From positions 6,963,793 to 7,027,792 of the forward strand of contig NW_004955472.1 in assembly GCF_000276665.1 (NCBI RefSeq): a DNA stretch of 64,000 nt, given 5' to 3'. Source of the stretch: Chinchilla lanigera (taxonomy: Eukaryota; Chordata; Mammalia; Rodentia; Chinchillidae). The notes below the pieces were generated by a model. It had not been told where the DNA came from and made no database searches. It saw only the letters and a program-made list of their open reading frames with translations. The translations under genes and the position numbers were made by a program. The first letter of the stretch is position 1, and every line of letters starts with the position of its first letter. This document shows positions 24,000-35,449 of this stretch, piece by piece.

Positions 24000-25570
24000 A
24001 GCCTGTCAATGCCATTCCTAACAGTGTTACTTCCATCTGTAAACAGGGTGTACTCAGCATCTGTCAGGGGGGCCTATTTTTAGGTCTAGTACAGTATGTA
24101 GCAACTGAACAGTTAGGTCTCAGTCTAAGATGAGCTTATCAGCTTTCTTGACAGTGCCTATTAAAGCATGAAAGCAAAACAAGAGGCATCCCTTAGTGAC
24201 CGGATCCAAGTATTTGTACAGGTAGACCACTGGGTGTTCCCAGGGGCTGACAGTCTGAGGAAGCATTATTGTTTTTGTGAATTCAAGGATCCAGATTCTA
24301 CAGAAGCCAGCAGCTCCATGAAATGTATGATATTTCTTTCTTGTAACCAGTTTCTGCACAATATTGCAGCAGAGCATTTTTATCTTTCCAACAGGCATTT
24401 TAGATGTCATTAATCAGAAGTGCAGTGATATTTTGCACTGGGCAACTACTGAGGTCAGCTGTGAGGGCTTCTCCAGTGAGGGTAAATAAGTTTCGAACCT
24501 CTGGGAGGTTGAGTCCAAGGCAGTTGGCTTTTAAGTCCGGAATTTGGGTCTTTCCACTTAAAGAAAGAGAGAGGCTGGCTGATAGGAGCCAGTCAAAGTC
24601 AGAAAAGCCATTCTTTATGTCCAAGCAGCTGTACCAGATGGATGTGCGTGGCAGAAGACTGAGGCAATATATATGGAGGGCAATCTCAGTGGCATTGGCA
24701 GCTTAGAGATCTTAAACTTGCTCCTACTGAAATCCTATAAGCAGGAGAGGTATATTTTAACAGTTAGACGCTCTATAAACATTTTGCAGTTTTGAAGCCT
24801 TATTTTTTTTTTCCCTTGGGGAATGATGATGGAGCAGGAAGTGACAGAGAAACAGGCTGTCCCAGAGAGAAGGTGACGGGAACTTAGCCAAATCTGTTAT
24901 TATAGCCTCCTTGAAAGTAGTCAGAGAGTTTTTAAGCCTTTGTGGCAACTGAGTCCAAGTGAGTTGCATTTTGTCTCAGGATTTTCCCAGTTGAAGTTGC
25001 TTATAGGAGCAACTTTTAAGCAGAGGAAAGCATCTTTTAAATCTAGACATGTAAACCAGGTGGCACATGGAGATAACAGTCCAAAAAGGATGTATGGGTT
25101 GGGAACCACGGAGTGCAAGGTGATTAACTGTCCATCAGGATCTCAAACCACTGAGTGGCTGGGTGCTGGTTTGTGTTTTCCATGACATCTGACAGCAATG
25201 GGGGTAGCAATGAGACAGAATGGTTGATGGCCAAGCCCAGAGGTGAGTCTCTGGCTTATACCTCTGGGAGGAGAGTTTTCAGAATTTCAGGATTGCAGTT
25301 ATCTGTCTGAGGCTGACGTAGGTGTCATCTTCCTTTTGGGGAAAGTACAGGGTTAAACAAGAGGGAAGCTGACTAATTTGGTGACAGGAATTTATGTTTG
25401 GTGAGATGTCCTCCCAGGCTGCAAGTCTGTGCCTGATGGAAGAGGGTGAGAGGCAAGAGACCCAGTTGCCCCAGTGAAGGTAACTTTTTGACAGAGGAGA
25501 GTGTCCTCTGTTTTGTTCCATTATCTACCAGGAAAGTCACAGGCTTGTCCCCAGCTTTTGCAGTGACCAT
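24000..25570 (-). pseudogene. Decayed retroviral pol (protease, reverse transcriptase, RNase H)
   Basis: On the minus strand, in order: a protease segment starting near 25570 with GDKPVTFLVDNGTK, where the catalytic D-T-G is changed to D-N-G (25515-25525); a reverse transcriptase palm with VPNPYILFGLL and CLDLKDAF (25118-24990); a TWTQLPQRLKNS stretch (near 24960); the connection region FHGAAGFCRIWI and YLYKYLDPVTKG (24120-24350); and the RNase H start with LFTDGSN (24026-24055). The pieces are in different frames with stops between. The catalytic Y-x-D-D segment was not found between about 24.6 and 24.9 kb. No functional enzyme can be made. The frame breaks are seen directly; the gammaretroviral assignment comes from family knowledge. 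Confidence 0.82.
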
Positions 25571-25574
25571 GGGT

Positions 25575-26977
25575 TCTTAGGGGCCTAATTTGATAGAGCT
25601 CAGTTTGTCCTGTCCATCCAGTCCTATCCATCCCTATCCATCAACAGGGAGGAGAGGTTCAGGTTGAGGTGGGCCTGGATAGTCAGGTTTCTTTGTGTCT
25701 ATGGAGGGGGCATCTATTTTAGTGTCTATAACCCTTGTAACTCATAGCCAGAGGGTATGGTTGTCTACCAGACTGGATTTTTTATGGACATCAGATGCTT
25801 TTATCAGATTTCTGGGTAACAGCAACTGATGGGCTTTTGCCCTCCTTTCTGATGTCTTTGAGAAGCACTCAGCTGAGTTGTTTCTAGGCAAGGAGACCTT
25901 CGGTAAAGACTCTGGCAACTCATTTGTCAGGGCTGACAGTACAATTTTTCCTCAGTCAAAATGTGGACCTCAGGAAGAACTGCTGACAGTCATCTCACAT
26001 GGGCATTAGATGAAGCCATCTGACCAGGATAGGCATAGCCATAAAGCAAAGGTTCACGGGAGGGCCTCGATGGCCAAACGCAGGCAGTGGCTTGCTGGAA
26101 CCAGTTTAGTTGGCTAAAAGTAGATGCGTCAGGAATGAGGAGTGAAGCTATACATGTCGGCAACAACTGTGGAGGCTGACAAGGTTGCCAAGGTGGAATT
26201 CTCAGGAATAATGGGCCTCCTTTTCCCTCCTTTTCCCTCCTTTTCCCTTTTCCTTTTTTTTTTTTTTTTTTTGCCTTTGATAAGCAGGGAGTGGTTTGAT
26301 TTCATTTTTAACTGCATAGAAGCCTTTTTTTCTGCAGTCAGGGACTGTGGGTTTTGACTAATTAATTCCCATCTCTCATTTCCTATGTGTGTGTTGTGCA
26401 CCCTTGAACAGAGAGACCATTCAGATACTCACCTGACTGCCCCTCATGGAGACTTAGGCATGACTTAGTTAAGGAAGGTGCAAGGCCTCCATTATGCCAT
26501 ATGTCAACTGCCATGAACCACAGCTGAGGGCCCAGTCAGCCACCTTGAACAGTGCTTCCCAGGCTTGGTGCACAGACAGAGCAGCCTCTTGCTTACACTG
26601 TCTGTTCCACTCACTCACACATTCATTCAGCAGGCACTCAGAGGTTAAATTTCCCAACCCCCTTCCTTTGTGGGTGGTCCTGACTAACAAGAGTTGATCA
26701 GACTCCCCTTCTGCTCAAGCTGGGAAGGACAGACAGACTAACTGGGGTACCCCTGGGGGTCTTACCAGAATCACTCAGGCAGACAGACAGACAGACTGCA
26801 TCCTCCTCCCTTTGGGGTCCAATGTGAGCTGCTTAAGCAGGGAGCTAGGAAGCCTCCTCAAGACCTCTGAGGGGACTCAAGAATTCTCCAGGGTGTGCTT
26901 CCTATGGGACCTGGAGAGATCCTTGCTGCATATGTGAGGGCCATGGCCAGTGTCTAAAGAGGTCAGCATGGTCAGTC
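25575..26977 (-). pseudogene. Leader and gag-position region of the endogenous retrovirus
   Basis: Lies between the primer-binding site and the protease remnant, where leader and gag belong. No matrix, capsid or zinc-knuckle motif was recognised. A lysine-rich stretch is encoded on minus by the pyrimidine tract at 26216-26272. A short (CAGA)n run lies at 26776-26797. Confidence 0.45.
26216..26272. repeat. Polypyrimidine tract with 10-bp repeat
   Basis: Three copies of CCTCCTTTTC followed by a long T run. The strand asymmetry is complete over about 55 bp. Confidence 0.9.
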
Positions 26978-26995
26978 TCCCCAGCCAATGCACCA
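26978..26995 (-). other. Primer-binding site, tRNA-Gly type
   Basis: On the minus strand TGGTGCATTGGCTGGGGA starts two bases after the 5' LTR ends. It matches 16 of 18 bases of the complement of the 3' end of tRNA-Gly(GCC) including CCA, recalled as TGGTGCATTGGCCGGGAA. Confidence 0.78.
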
Positions 26996-26997
26996 GA

Positions 26998-27287
26998 TGT
27001 AAACGCAAACAGAAACACCAAAACGACACCCAGGATTTGGAGGCAGATTTATGTAACATCAGCTGGGCACTGACTAGGAACCAACTGTTCCTCAAAATGT
27101 CAGGGTCTGATCTCTGGTGATCTAGGGCTTACATGGGATAAGCAAGCAGGAAGTACAGAGGCAGAATGGCTTATTAGTTCATTCATATAATATGCATCAC
27201 AGTCACCGGCCATTTCTAGGAGACAGAAGTAAAAGGAACTGTTACCTAGGTAACTAACAGACTGGCTGGGGTGCATTTTCTGCTACA
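26998..27287 (-). repeat. 5' LTR of the endogenous retrovirus
   Basis: 290 bp. On the minus strand it runs from TGTAGCAGAAAATGCACC to ...GTTTACA (TG...CA ends). It pairs with 19904-20207. The poly(A) hexamer is CATAAA here rather than AATAAA. Confidence 0.85.
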
Positions 27288-30200
27288 ACAGCATTTCCCT
27301 TCTTTTCATGAGCTCACAGTCATAGTCAGTTGCACCACTATCAATAAGCAGGGAGACTCATTCGTGTGAGCAAGGTGATGGGCTATTTACTTAGTTACTC
27401 TGGTGTGGAATTGTTATTCAATGTGTTCCTAGTTTTAAAAGAACCATAGCATTTACTGATTTTCTGAAACTACTAGAGCTTAAGTTCCCCGGTGATTGAA
27501 ATGCTGCAACTGCAAACCGTCTGTTTGAAAAAGATAACTGTATCAAAAAGTTCCTCCAAATGCCCACAAGTTCTCTTATAGCCATTCCCACTGATGAGCA
27601 GATAGGGGAGAACCAGGCTGTTAGCTCCAGTGGGAAAACCAGCATTTTTCAAATGCACTCACATACACTAAACTTCCCAGTGGAACAAAATGCTGTCTAG
27701 AGTCTATTCCACAATGATTTTATCTCACACACTGGGATCTGGAAGTTCTAGAAATTGGGGAAAAGTTATAAAGAAAAAGTCAGGGTCCCCGGGGAAAACA
27801 ACTTTGCTTTGTCAAAGGTTAGACTTGGGTATGCTGACATGCCTCTCTCACATGAAACACTGCCCTTTGCCTTTTATGAACATTAAAGGAGTTAAAGATA
27901 TTGATTTACCTTCCTGATAATGTCAGAGCCTGGAACTTAAATTTCTAAACCCCTCTCATCCTATCTGAATACATTCAACCATTAACTCCTCCAAATACTT
28001 TTCTGAAGTGACGTTTGGGCTAGATAAAGACGTGTGACTTTGAAATAATTAAGAAGGATCCCGTGCCATTTGATTTTTTTCTAATTATAAAACATATGCT
28101 TCCTCAAAATAGAAAATTTGGAAACTACAAAGGATCATGGAAAAGAATTTTGACATGCTCATCTTTTGAAGGTGATCACACTTATTGTAATAGTAGAATA
28201 CCTTTTTGTCTTTTCAAAATAAGAACACACATTTTAAAACAGAGATGTAAAATGCTTTATATCACTTCCAGGATCCTTCTTGCTGCTGCTCTTTCTTCCT
28301 CACCTTTTTCCCTTTCTTCTATTTCTCCTCTTTTTCCTACACATTCTCTCTGTTAAGCATCCCAGCGACCCTTGGAAGTACCAACAAAATAACTTCTGCT
28401 TTCCAAGCAGAAAAAACCTGCCTACCCTCTTACCCACATCCACATGAAAGTGTCCTAAGAAAACGTATAGTGATCATGATGAGAGTTTTAAAGTTTTTTT
28501 AATCACTCTTACTCACATGATCCTCTTTGAAATTTATATTTAATACTGAGCAAAAGCAGACCTATTAATCTTGCCAGTAGCCCTAGATGAATCACTAGCT
28601 TTCTCATGTAGGGTTTCCACTAGAGCTATCTGTCTAATCCCAAATCCCATCCCCTTGCCATTATGCCAGCTGCCCCACAACTCTGAAACTTCATAAGTAG
28701 AGTCAAATGTGATAATCATTACAGTCTTCTAATTACTGGTGCTATACACACACCTTTCAGCTTCCAGAGCTCCCTTTGATATTAGTTGTGGTTTATTTCC
28801 TTTTTGTGCTTTCTCATGATGGCAATCCTGGATTTTTATTCATTCCTCTGCTGTCCTTTGCAGTAATATCCATTCAGGTAAGCTCTCCTACTATAACATA
28901 GGTCTAACAAGAAATGTAAATTTAATTTAATATTAATTAAACATAAATGATGGTACAGTGTAATCTTTGGTTGCCTGATTACAAAAGTTTATCAAGTGTC
29001 TTAAAAGGCAAAGGGATATTTTTCTTCCCCTGAAATAATCATCTCCTGATTCCACCACAAGGGGAAGGTTGTCACTCCTCCCTACCTTCAGAACCTTCTA
29101 CATTCATGTTAATAAAGCCCAGTCTTTTAGCATCTTGGCAAATTGCCTGTATAATCCAGATACAACAGAATGGTTTGGTTTTCTTCTGACATATTTTTCC
29201 TAATAAGGATGAGATTTTCCTGGAATTGAAGTAAAAGAGAAGCTAAAAGTTTGGTTGTACCTCTAGGTAGAGGAAACTATATTTGCTTTTTATAGGAATC
29301 ATTTCTGTCCATTCTGCAGAACTTCAGTTTCTTATAGAAGGGATTTAATTAAATCTTGGTATGAGTGGAACAGAGGAAAATGTTTGCCTAACTAGGGACA
29401 TTGAGTAAAGCTGAAAACTTCTCGTACTGTGAAATGAGAGAAGAGGGAGGGAGGGAGAGAGACAGACAGACAAGCAGACGGACAGACTGCTCGTTACTCC
29501 CAAAGGTTAGTGACATAGACAGACATGGTGCAGCACCCGTAGCCCAATTTCGACCATCTTCCCTGAGAGGAAAAATACTCCCAACCAGCATGAAGGGAAA
29601 GACGACTGGCAGTCGTGGCCCGCTGCTGGTGAATCAAGCAATCTGAACATGCCACTGGAAATCCCCTCACCCAGGGGCAGAGAAGTGAAAAGACATAGAG
29701 TAATTCCAACACAGAAAGCTTAATATATTATTTAGATTTCCAATTAAATGTGTGTGTGTGTGTTAAGCAGAGAAAAGGCGGACTGTCCTTGGTGCTTTCA
29801 CAATCTTTGCAGTGTGGCATGAATTATTTATGTTCTCTCGCCTTCACACGCCGTCACAGCATGCTTCCATTTGTCAGTTATTACCCACGCAGTACCCTTC
29901 TCAAACTCCTTACATGTTCACATGTTGCTGGGTAGTTATATGGAGAAATCTAGAAAAAATGGCTCACTCTTAGGTGTTTCCACTGCATTAGAAACAAGTA
30001 AGCTGCTGTTTGCCATCTTTGTATATTATCCACTCAATAACTTACCAATTACTCACTCTGTCTTTTAATGCTGGGCACTGCAATCCTGCACTACCCAAGA
30101 CACTGAGAAAGGAGGCAATGAGCCGCTATCTCTCCCTTCACATTTCTCTGTCTTAAAGTCATTAGCAAGACAGGTCTTCTACCAGCCTGTGCCAACGTTT

Positions 30201-30535
30201 TGAGGTGGAAAGCAAGGTCAGTGCTATGAAGGGAAACTGGGCCAGGCAACAAGGCTGACAGAATGAGGAAAAGAGGTCAGAAGAAAGCAGCCACAGGTCA
30301 AAAGCTCAGTTGTGCTACCAAGGAGCAGCTTTCCTGGGGAAAATATCTCCTTACAATAGGCTGACTTTAGAGTGAAAAACTTGAGGACTGGGCTCATAGA
30401 GACACTTTGCCTTTTTGAAATACACTCAAAGAAAGGAAGGTAATGTCAAACAAAGGAGCGTCTTCTGTGTCTTGTGGAAATTCTTACAGTGGTGAGTTAT
30501 GTAAGACCCACATCCCCATGGTGAAGGATGCTGAA
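27288..30535. other. Intergenic sequence, mostly unassigned
   Basis: No gene recognised. 28060-28260 may be a very old L1 or DNA element but cannot be assigned. A purine-rich GGGA/GACA run lies at 29439-29487 and a short TG run at 29748-29763. Confidence 0.4.
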
Positions 30536-30539
30536 CACA

Positions 30540-30592
30540 CAGCTGTGTACACAGCAGATGCTCAGTAAGTGCAGGCTGGATGAATGTGAACA
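30540..30592 (+). repeat. MIR/L2 3'-tail fragment
   Basis: 'cacagcagatgctcagtaagtgcaggctggatgaatg' matches the shared MIR/L2 ending 'cacatagtaggtgctcaataaatg...tgaatgaatg'. Confidence 0.4.
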
Positions 30593-30718
30593 TGGGCTAA
30601 AAAGACAGGATTCATCATAATGAAGCTTATTCACACACAAGGAATAGTATCTTGTCTATATAAAGATTTTCAATAGATTGCTCACTTTTCATCGAGTTTA
30701 TGTTTTAATTCCTCTCTC

Positions 30719-30960
30719 TATAGATATATATATACATATATATGTATATATACATATATATAACTATTAGAAAAACAAAGAAGAAAACAAAAATAATTTT
30801 TCAGTAGCTCCAACATGAGGAAATAGCAATTATTAACACTTAGGTGGTTAAAGCAGCATGAACCATTATATACACATATGTGTATTTAGTAGATACAATA
30901 TAAATATATGTATACAAATGATATACAATATAAATATATACATATATTTAGTAGGTACAT
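30719..30960. repeat. AT-rich low-complexity tract with palindrome
   Basis: TA-rich stretches. The core 30727-30752 is a perfect 26-bp palindrome built of TATATAC/GTATATA units. Confidence 0.8.
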
Positions 30961-30974
30961 GTGGTTTCATGTAC

Positions 30975-31270
30975 TTCTTTTTCATTTAAGATTTTACTGT
31001 GACTCTTTTTACAACATTGACACAGAACTCTACTAATTGTACTGTAATTTATCTAACTTATTGTTGGATAGGTTGTTTCCAATATTATCATTTGTTATAA
31101 ATGATTATGTACTAGATAATATTGGAAATAAGTCTTTGTTCAGGCTTCTAATTATTTTTATAAGTTAAATTACTGGAAATACAATTACTGGGTCAGCGTT
31201 AATGAAACCATTTTATACTCTTGGTAAATAATGATAAGCAAATGTTCAGAGAGTCACCAATTTACAAATA
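30975..31270 (-). repeat. Ancient L1 fragment, antisense
   Basis: 'ttattgttggataggttgtttccaat', then 'ttataaatgattatgta' and 'ttactggaaatacaattactgggtca' follow the complement of the ORF2 3' end of mammalian L1. Confidence 0.6.
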
Positions 31271-31711
31271 TAGTACACGAGGGTTCTTTTTCCTGAACCC
31301 TCAAAAGCTACATTAGAAAAATATCTCAGTAAGATTGCCACTCTGTCCTTTAATGTGAAGCACACATAAACCCAACTTGACCCTACACAACTGTCGTCCA
31401 ATGACATAGATCCTTTGTTTGCAGTTTTTTCATCATGTGTAAGTTCCTCTCCAGCTCATACACTGAGAAGGCATGTCTAACCAATCCTTTACAGTTTAAT
31501 AACAGGTCAGATATAAATTCCACTTCTCACTTAACTCTAAGCAAGAAGATTGACTCAGTTTTTAGTCAATTAATAATATCAAACATGTTCAACGCCGGGG
31601 GCAATCTTCCAGACTGCTACACAAACACTGAAACCGATAGATAAAATTAGCCATAAAAAGATTGTGTTTTCAATAGAGGGGAAAGAAAATAAATACCCAA
31701 TATAATATCAG

Positions 31712-32275
31712 GTAACTATAAGTGCTGCCCTCTAGACAGGGGAGTCAGAATAAAGCAGAACAAACAAAAAGACCAAACTTTATCCCCTGAGCTTCCCTCC
31801 CTGAAAGTGCATAATTCTGTGAGGTCACAAATAAGGTTAACAACGATATTCCTGTAAAGGGTCCTGTGGCAACCTGTTCCCTGCAGGATCTGTTTTCCTT
31901 TAAAGCTGACCTTTGCTCTGTGCCTAATAAAAATGACCACTATTGTCCTGAAGAAAGAGCCCTGTATCACCCATGGCATCTGCAATATCCAGGTTTATGA
32001 CACCCTGTCCTCACAAGATTCAAAAGGTTACAAAACTGTCACTACATAAATAACTGCTTTTGTCTGTAACCCCACCTGCTTTTGTGCCACTAAACAGGCT
32101 GACCCCTGGCCACGTGTATAAAGCCCTTCTTTTGTTCAATGTTCAGTCTTTTGGACATGAGTCCACTGAGCCAGGGTGTAAACCTAATAAACCAAACCTC
32201 TTGATTCATCCACGGTCTCTTCAGTCTCTTGAATTCTGCAGCAAGAGATGTCTCCTCCAAGGAGATATCTTAACA
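31712..32275 (+). repeat. Solo LTR, class I ERV-like
   Basis: The sequence has an LTR-like promoter layout: CCACGTGTATAAAGCCC with TATAAA at 32117, then AATAAA at 32186, then TGATTCATCCACGGTCTCTT and 'cagtctcttgaattctgc', a pattern seen in gammaretrovirus-type LTRs. No internal retroviral sequence or second LTR was found nearby. Ends are approximate and no target duplication was identified. Confidence 0.6.
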
Positions 32276-32329
32276 GATACCCACTTGGGCTGAATAAGAA
32301 AAAGTGCTTATATCTGGAAGAAGAGCTTT

Positions 32330-32650
32330 TCAGAAAGAAGGAAGAGCATTTTTGAAGGTCTATGAAGAAGTGAGTTTGATATAGTTGAAGAATAACACCA
32401 ATGCCAATGGTGCAGCTGGACTAAAGTAGAAAAGAAAGACAGTGCGTAGAATGAAACTACGATGGGGTCAAGTCAGATAAAGTCTGATAGGCTATTTATA
32501 GGACTTTGAATTTTCCTCTGTGTGATAGGAAGCATTTGAGGGCTTTGCATAGGAAAGCAAGGTAGTCTGATTTGTCTTCAAAACTCACTTGGGCTAACCT
32601 GGGGAGAAGAGACTGTAAGCCAAGGACTGAAGGAGAGAAATAAATTGAAA
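32330..32650 (+). repeat. Ancient mammalian-wide repeat, family not named
   Basis: 'taggactttgaattttcctctg', 'gaagcatttgagggctttgcatagg' and 'agtctgatttg' resemble a common old mammalian repeat, but I cannot name it safely. Confidence 0.35.
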
Positions 32651-32654
32651 GCTC

Positions 32655-33985
32655 TTATAAGAGCGTAAATAGCCTGTTCTTTCAAGCCTTTGAATCTTAT
32701 CCTTTTGAAAGAAGGCAAAAAAATAAGAAATGATATGAATATTAATGGATAAACTCTGGCTAATCATTGCATTATGGGCCTCAGAGATTAAAGGCTGTCT
32801 GGTCAGCTCCTCATCATTATTTCTATTATGGAACTGGCCTTCATGCAGAGGTGACTATAGAGCAAGTTATGAAAATTGCTAATGCACAAAGGAATCTTTC
32901 AGCAAACACAATTTATGGCCCAATATGTCACAATAAGCCTAAATCAATGGATTGTCCCAAGGAAAAAATACAATAACTAAGCAGAAATACAAGGAAATTA
33001 TAAGCTGTCCTTTCCCCCATGGTACTTCCTATCTTCCCTGACCAAGCTGGTCTCTGGAATAGAAGTGCGTTGAAAACAACAGCAATACTGATATGACAGT
33101 TTAGTTATTTATGACCAGATGGCTATTAGAGAATACTATGAAAGAAAGTAGATTAAGAGCCCATTACATTTCTAGAAGCCCACTGACTATTATTCAAGCT
33201 CTGTTGGGGGGTAGAATTAACTTTATCATCTTAAAGCTGACTGAATTTTAAAAGACTATAAAGATAAGACAGTAATTTTCTTTTGAAGTCACACACACCT
33301 ACTGAATCTACAAGGATACATACTCAGCAAAAGTCTTGGGCTTAAAAAGTGTCTAGGTCTCTGTATGTATGCCTTTTCATTTTTAAGTTTCTCCTTTAAT
33401 TCCCTCTGACATGAATGTGTAATGCTAAGAATTTATGCTAATGAAGAATGTGTCCCCAAGATGTATAATGCACGCCTTTTAATTAGTTCTGCTGCTATAA
33501 TTGATTAACATTTTGCCTGTGTAGTACTCTTACAAAGAATCAGCAGCGAAATGCTGTATGCATCTAGTCCCTATAGGAAAAAAAGCATTGAACATTGCCA
33601 TTGTATAACATCTGCACTGCCAAAGTGAGCCTCAGTATTCCTATTGAATGTCTGTTGGGAGGAGCTTCAAGCAGCATAGAGAGAAGTCGCAGAAATAAAA
33701 CACAAAATGAAAGTCCAAGAGGCCCAGAGGACTGAGTACAGGAAATGTTGTAAGGGAAGAGAGAGATCAAGATGAACATGAGGGGTGTGAAGCAACCATA
33801 AATCCATAAGGATCTGGGGCCAATGGTGCTAACAGATGGAAATAAAGCCTGAGAAAACAGGGCATGCACATCGCATGTGTATGTGTGTGGATAGAAATAT
33901 GGGTGTGTGTGTGGATATGGATGTGTGCATATCCACTGTGTGTAGAATAACAGTGGCAGAAACTAAACATACAACTATAAGTCTT
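32655..33985. other. Intergenic sequence, nothing firm
   Basis: No gene. TG-rich low-complexity sequence lies at 33873-33945. Confidence 0.4.
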
Positions 33986-33991
33986 CAGCAT

Positions 33992-34341
33992 TGTCTTGGT
34001 TACTTTTCTCTCATTGCTGGGACAAAGTACTTGATGCCCAAAATTAAGGAAGGAAAGGTTTGTTTCGCTTACAGTTTGTGGAGGATTCAGTCCATACTTG
34101 GCAAGTTACAAGGCAGAATGGCACATGGCAGAAGGCTACAGCTCATGGCAGCAGAACACAGCCAAAGCAACAAGCACAAAAGCCTGGAATGGCCACAAGC
34201 AGCCTCTTTCTCTCCCTTACATATGCAAACTATCCATGCCAGGGTGGGTGCAGCTCTCACACCCATAATCAATTGAACTCCAAAAGCCTGCTCCATGACC
34301 ACATGAGGCTTTGGGGGGACACCCAGACACAAACCATAACA
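33992..34341 (-). repeat. MaLR-like solo LTR with perfect target duplication
   Basis: Starts TGTCTTGGTTACTTTTCTC and ends AAACCATAACA. It is flanked on both sides by AGCAT (33987-33991, 34342-34346). On its own strand it begins TGTTATGGTTTGTGTCTGGG and carries the CCTCATG block common to THE1/MT-type LTRs. Confidence 0.85.
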
Positions 34342-34344
34342 AGC

Positions 34345-35445
34345 ATCAGCAGGGTTTGCTAATTTGGTACCTTCATCCAGTGCCGGATGTATCTGAGGTA
34401 GCATCCACAGCAATTGGCTCCCTCTGCCCTCCAGGAGAAAGGAAGGGGCACTTACAGCTCATTCTCCAGTGAGTGTACTGGTCAACCCTTGGTAGAAGCT
34501 GGGGAAACAGCATTACTAAAAGGCACATTTCATTGTTTCCTGTGGTTTGAAGTCCAGTGAGGGAGATGACAAGCAAACAGGAAGACTGTCTTGAGCAGAG
34601 AATAGGAGAACCGATAAATGTCAATGCTGAACACGAAACTAGAGAATTTAAGGAAGGATTTCTAGCATACTCGTTCTCTTTCTACAGACAGTTATACAGA
34701 AAGTAAGTGGAGAAAAAGATGATCTAATCTCAAGGAACTTCCTGTACAAAGACATGAAAAATGAGGCTTGAGCATTTTGGAGAAATGTCAACAGTTTAGG
34801 ATCATGAGGCTGGGGACACTGGGCTTGGAAAGTAGCAACCAGCAGGGTTGTAAGGCAAAGGTTGTAAGCTTGTAAGACCAAATCTTGCAGCTCTCTTTAG
34901 GGGAATCAGCTTGAACAAAATGTAGTAAGTTGACTCATTTTGACACTTCTTACAGGGAAGGTGGTACAATGGAGTATATGAATTTCCAAGAATGAAGGAA
35001 AGAAACAAAATTCTTTAGTGTCCCCATGATATTTTTTATTAGCAAAACATCTATTCACATTTTAAGTATTTGAAAAAGACCTTTTACAGATACTAAAAAC
35101 AGATCACTGTTTTGTATAGTACTGTATATGTGAATTCAGTTCTCAATCCTCTGTAAACTAACATTCAACAACCTATTTAGATACTTTAAATTCGTAATCA
35201 CCACTGCTGTCCAACAGTCCTTCCTGTGTGAATAGAAATACGTGTGCATGCGGGGAAAAAAAGTTCCCTTGTTTGCTTTATTGACATGTCACACTGCCAT
35301 TCTCCCTGACAGTGATTCCAAAGGTTTTCCTTTCCATGGCCGGTGCTTTGTGCATGACTCTCCACTCTGAGTTAATCGTTTCCATATTACAGGGAACCTG
35401 GGAACCATGCGGCAGTAGCTCTTCAGTTTCCTGCTGCCAAGTACC
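34345..35445. other. Intergenic sequence, nothing recognised
   Basis: No repeat or gene identified. Confidence 0.4.
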
Positions 35446-35449
35446 CCAG

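Larger units (their letters stand above)
19904..27287 (-). mobile_element. Endogenous retrovirus, class I-like (gammaretrovirus-type pol), defective
   Basis: Paired direct repeats (LTRs) flank an internal region in the order expected for the minus strand: 5' LTR 26998-27287, primer-binding site 26978-26995, pol remains 24000-25570, polypurine tract 20208-20220, 3' LTR 19904-20207. Pol wording (LDLKDAF, AAGFCRIW, KYLDPVTKG, FTDGS) is of gammaretrovirus type. Without the nested L1 it is only about 4.6 kb, so it carries large deletions, and every coding part is broken by stops and frameshifts. By eye the two LTRs differ at roughly 17 sites in a gap-free stretch of about 145 bp, so the insertion is old. 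I found no clear target-site duplication. Neither gag nor env could be identified with confidence. Confidence 0.85.

Noticed and set aside
24168..24413. Plus-strand open frames across 24-27 kb
   Set aside because: They are shadows of the minus-strand retroviral sequence; the minus strand carries the pol motifs.
33836..34276. Open frame of 146 codons
   Set aside because: It lies over a TG-rich tract and a MaLR-like LTR; chance frame in repeat DNA.
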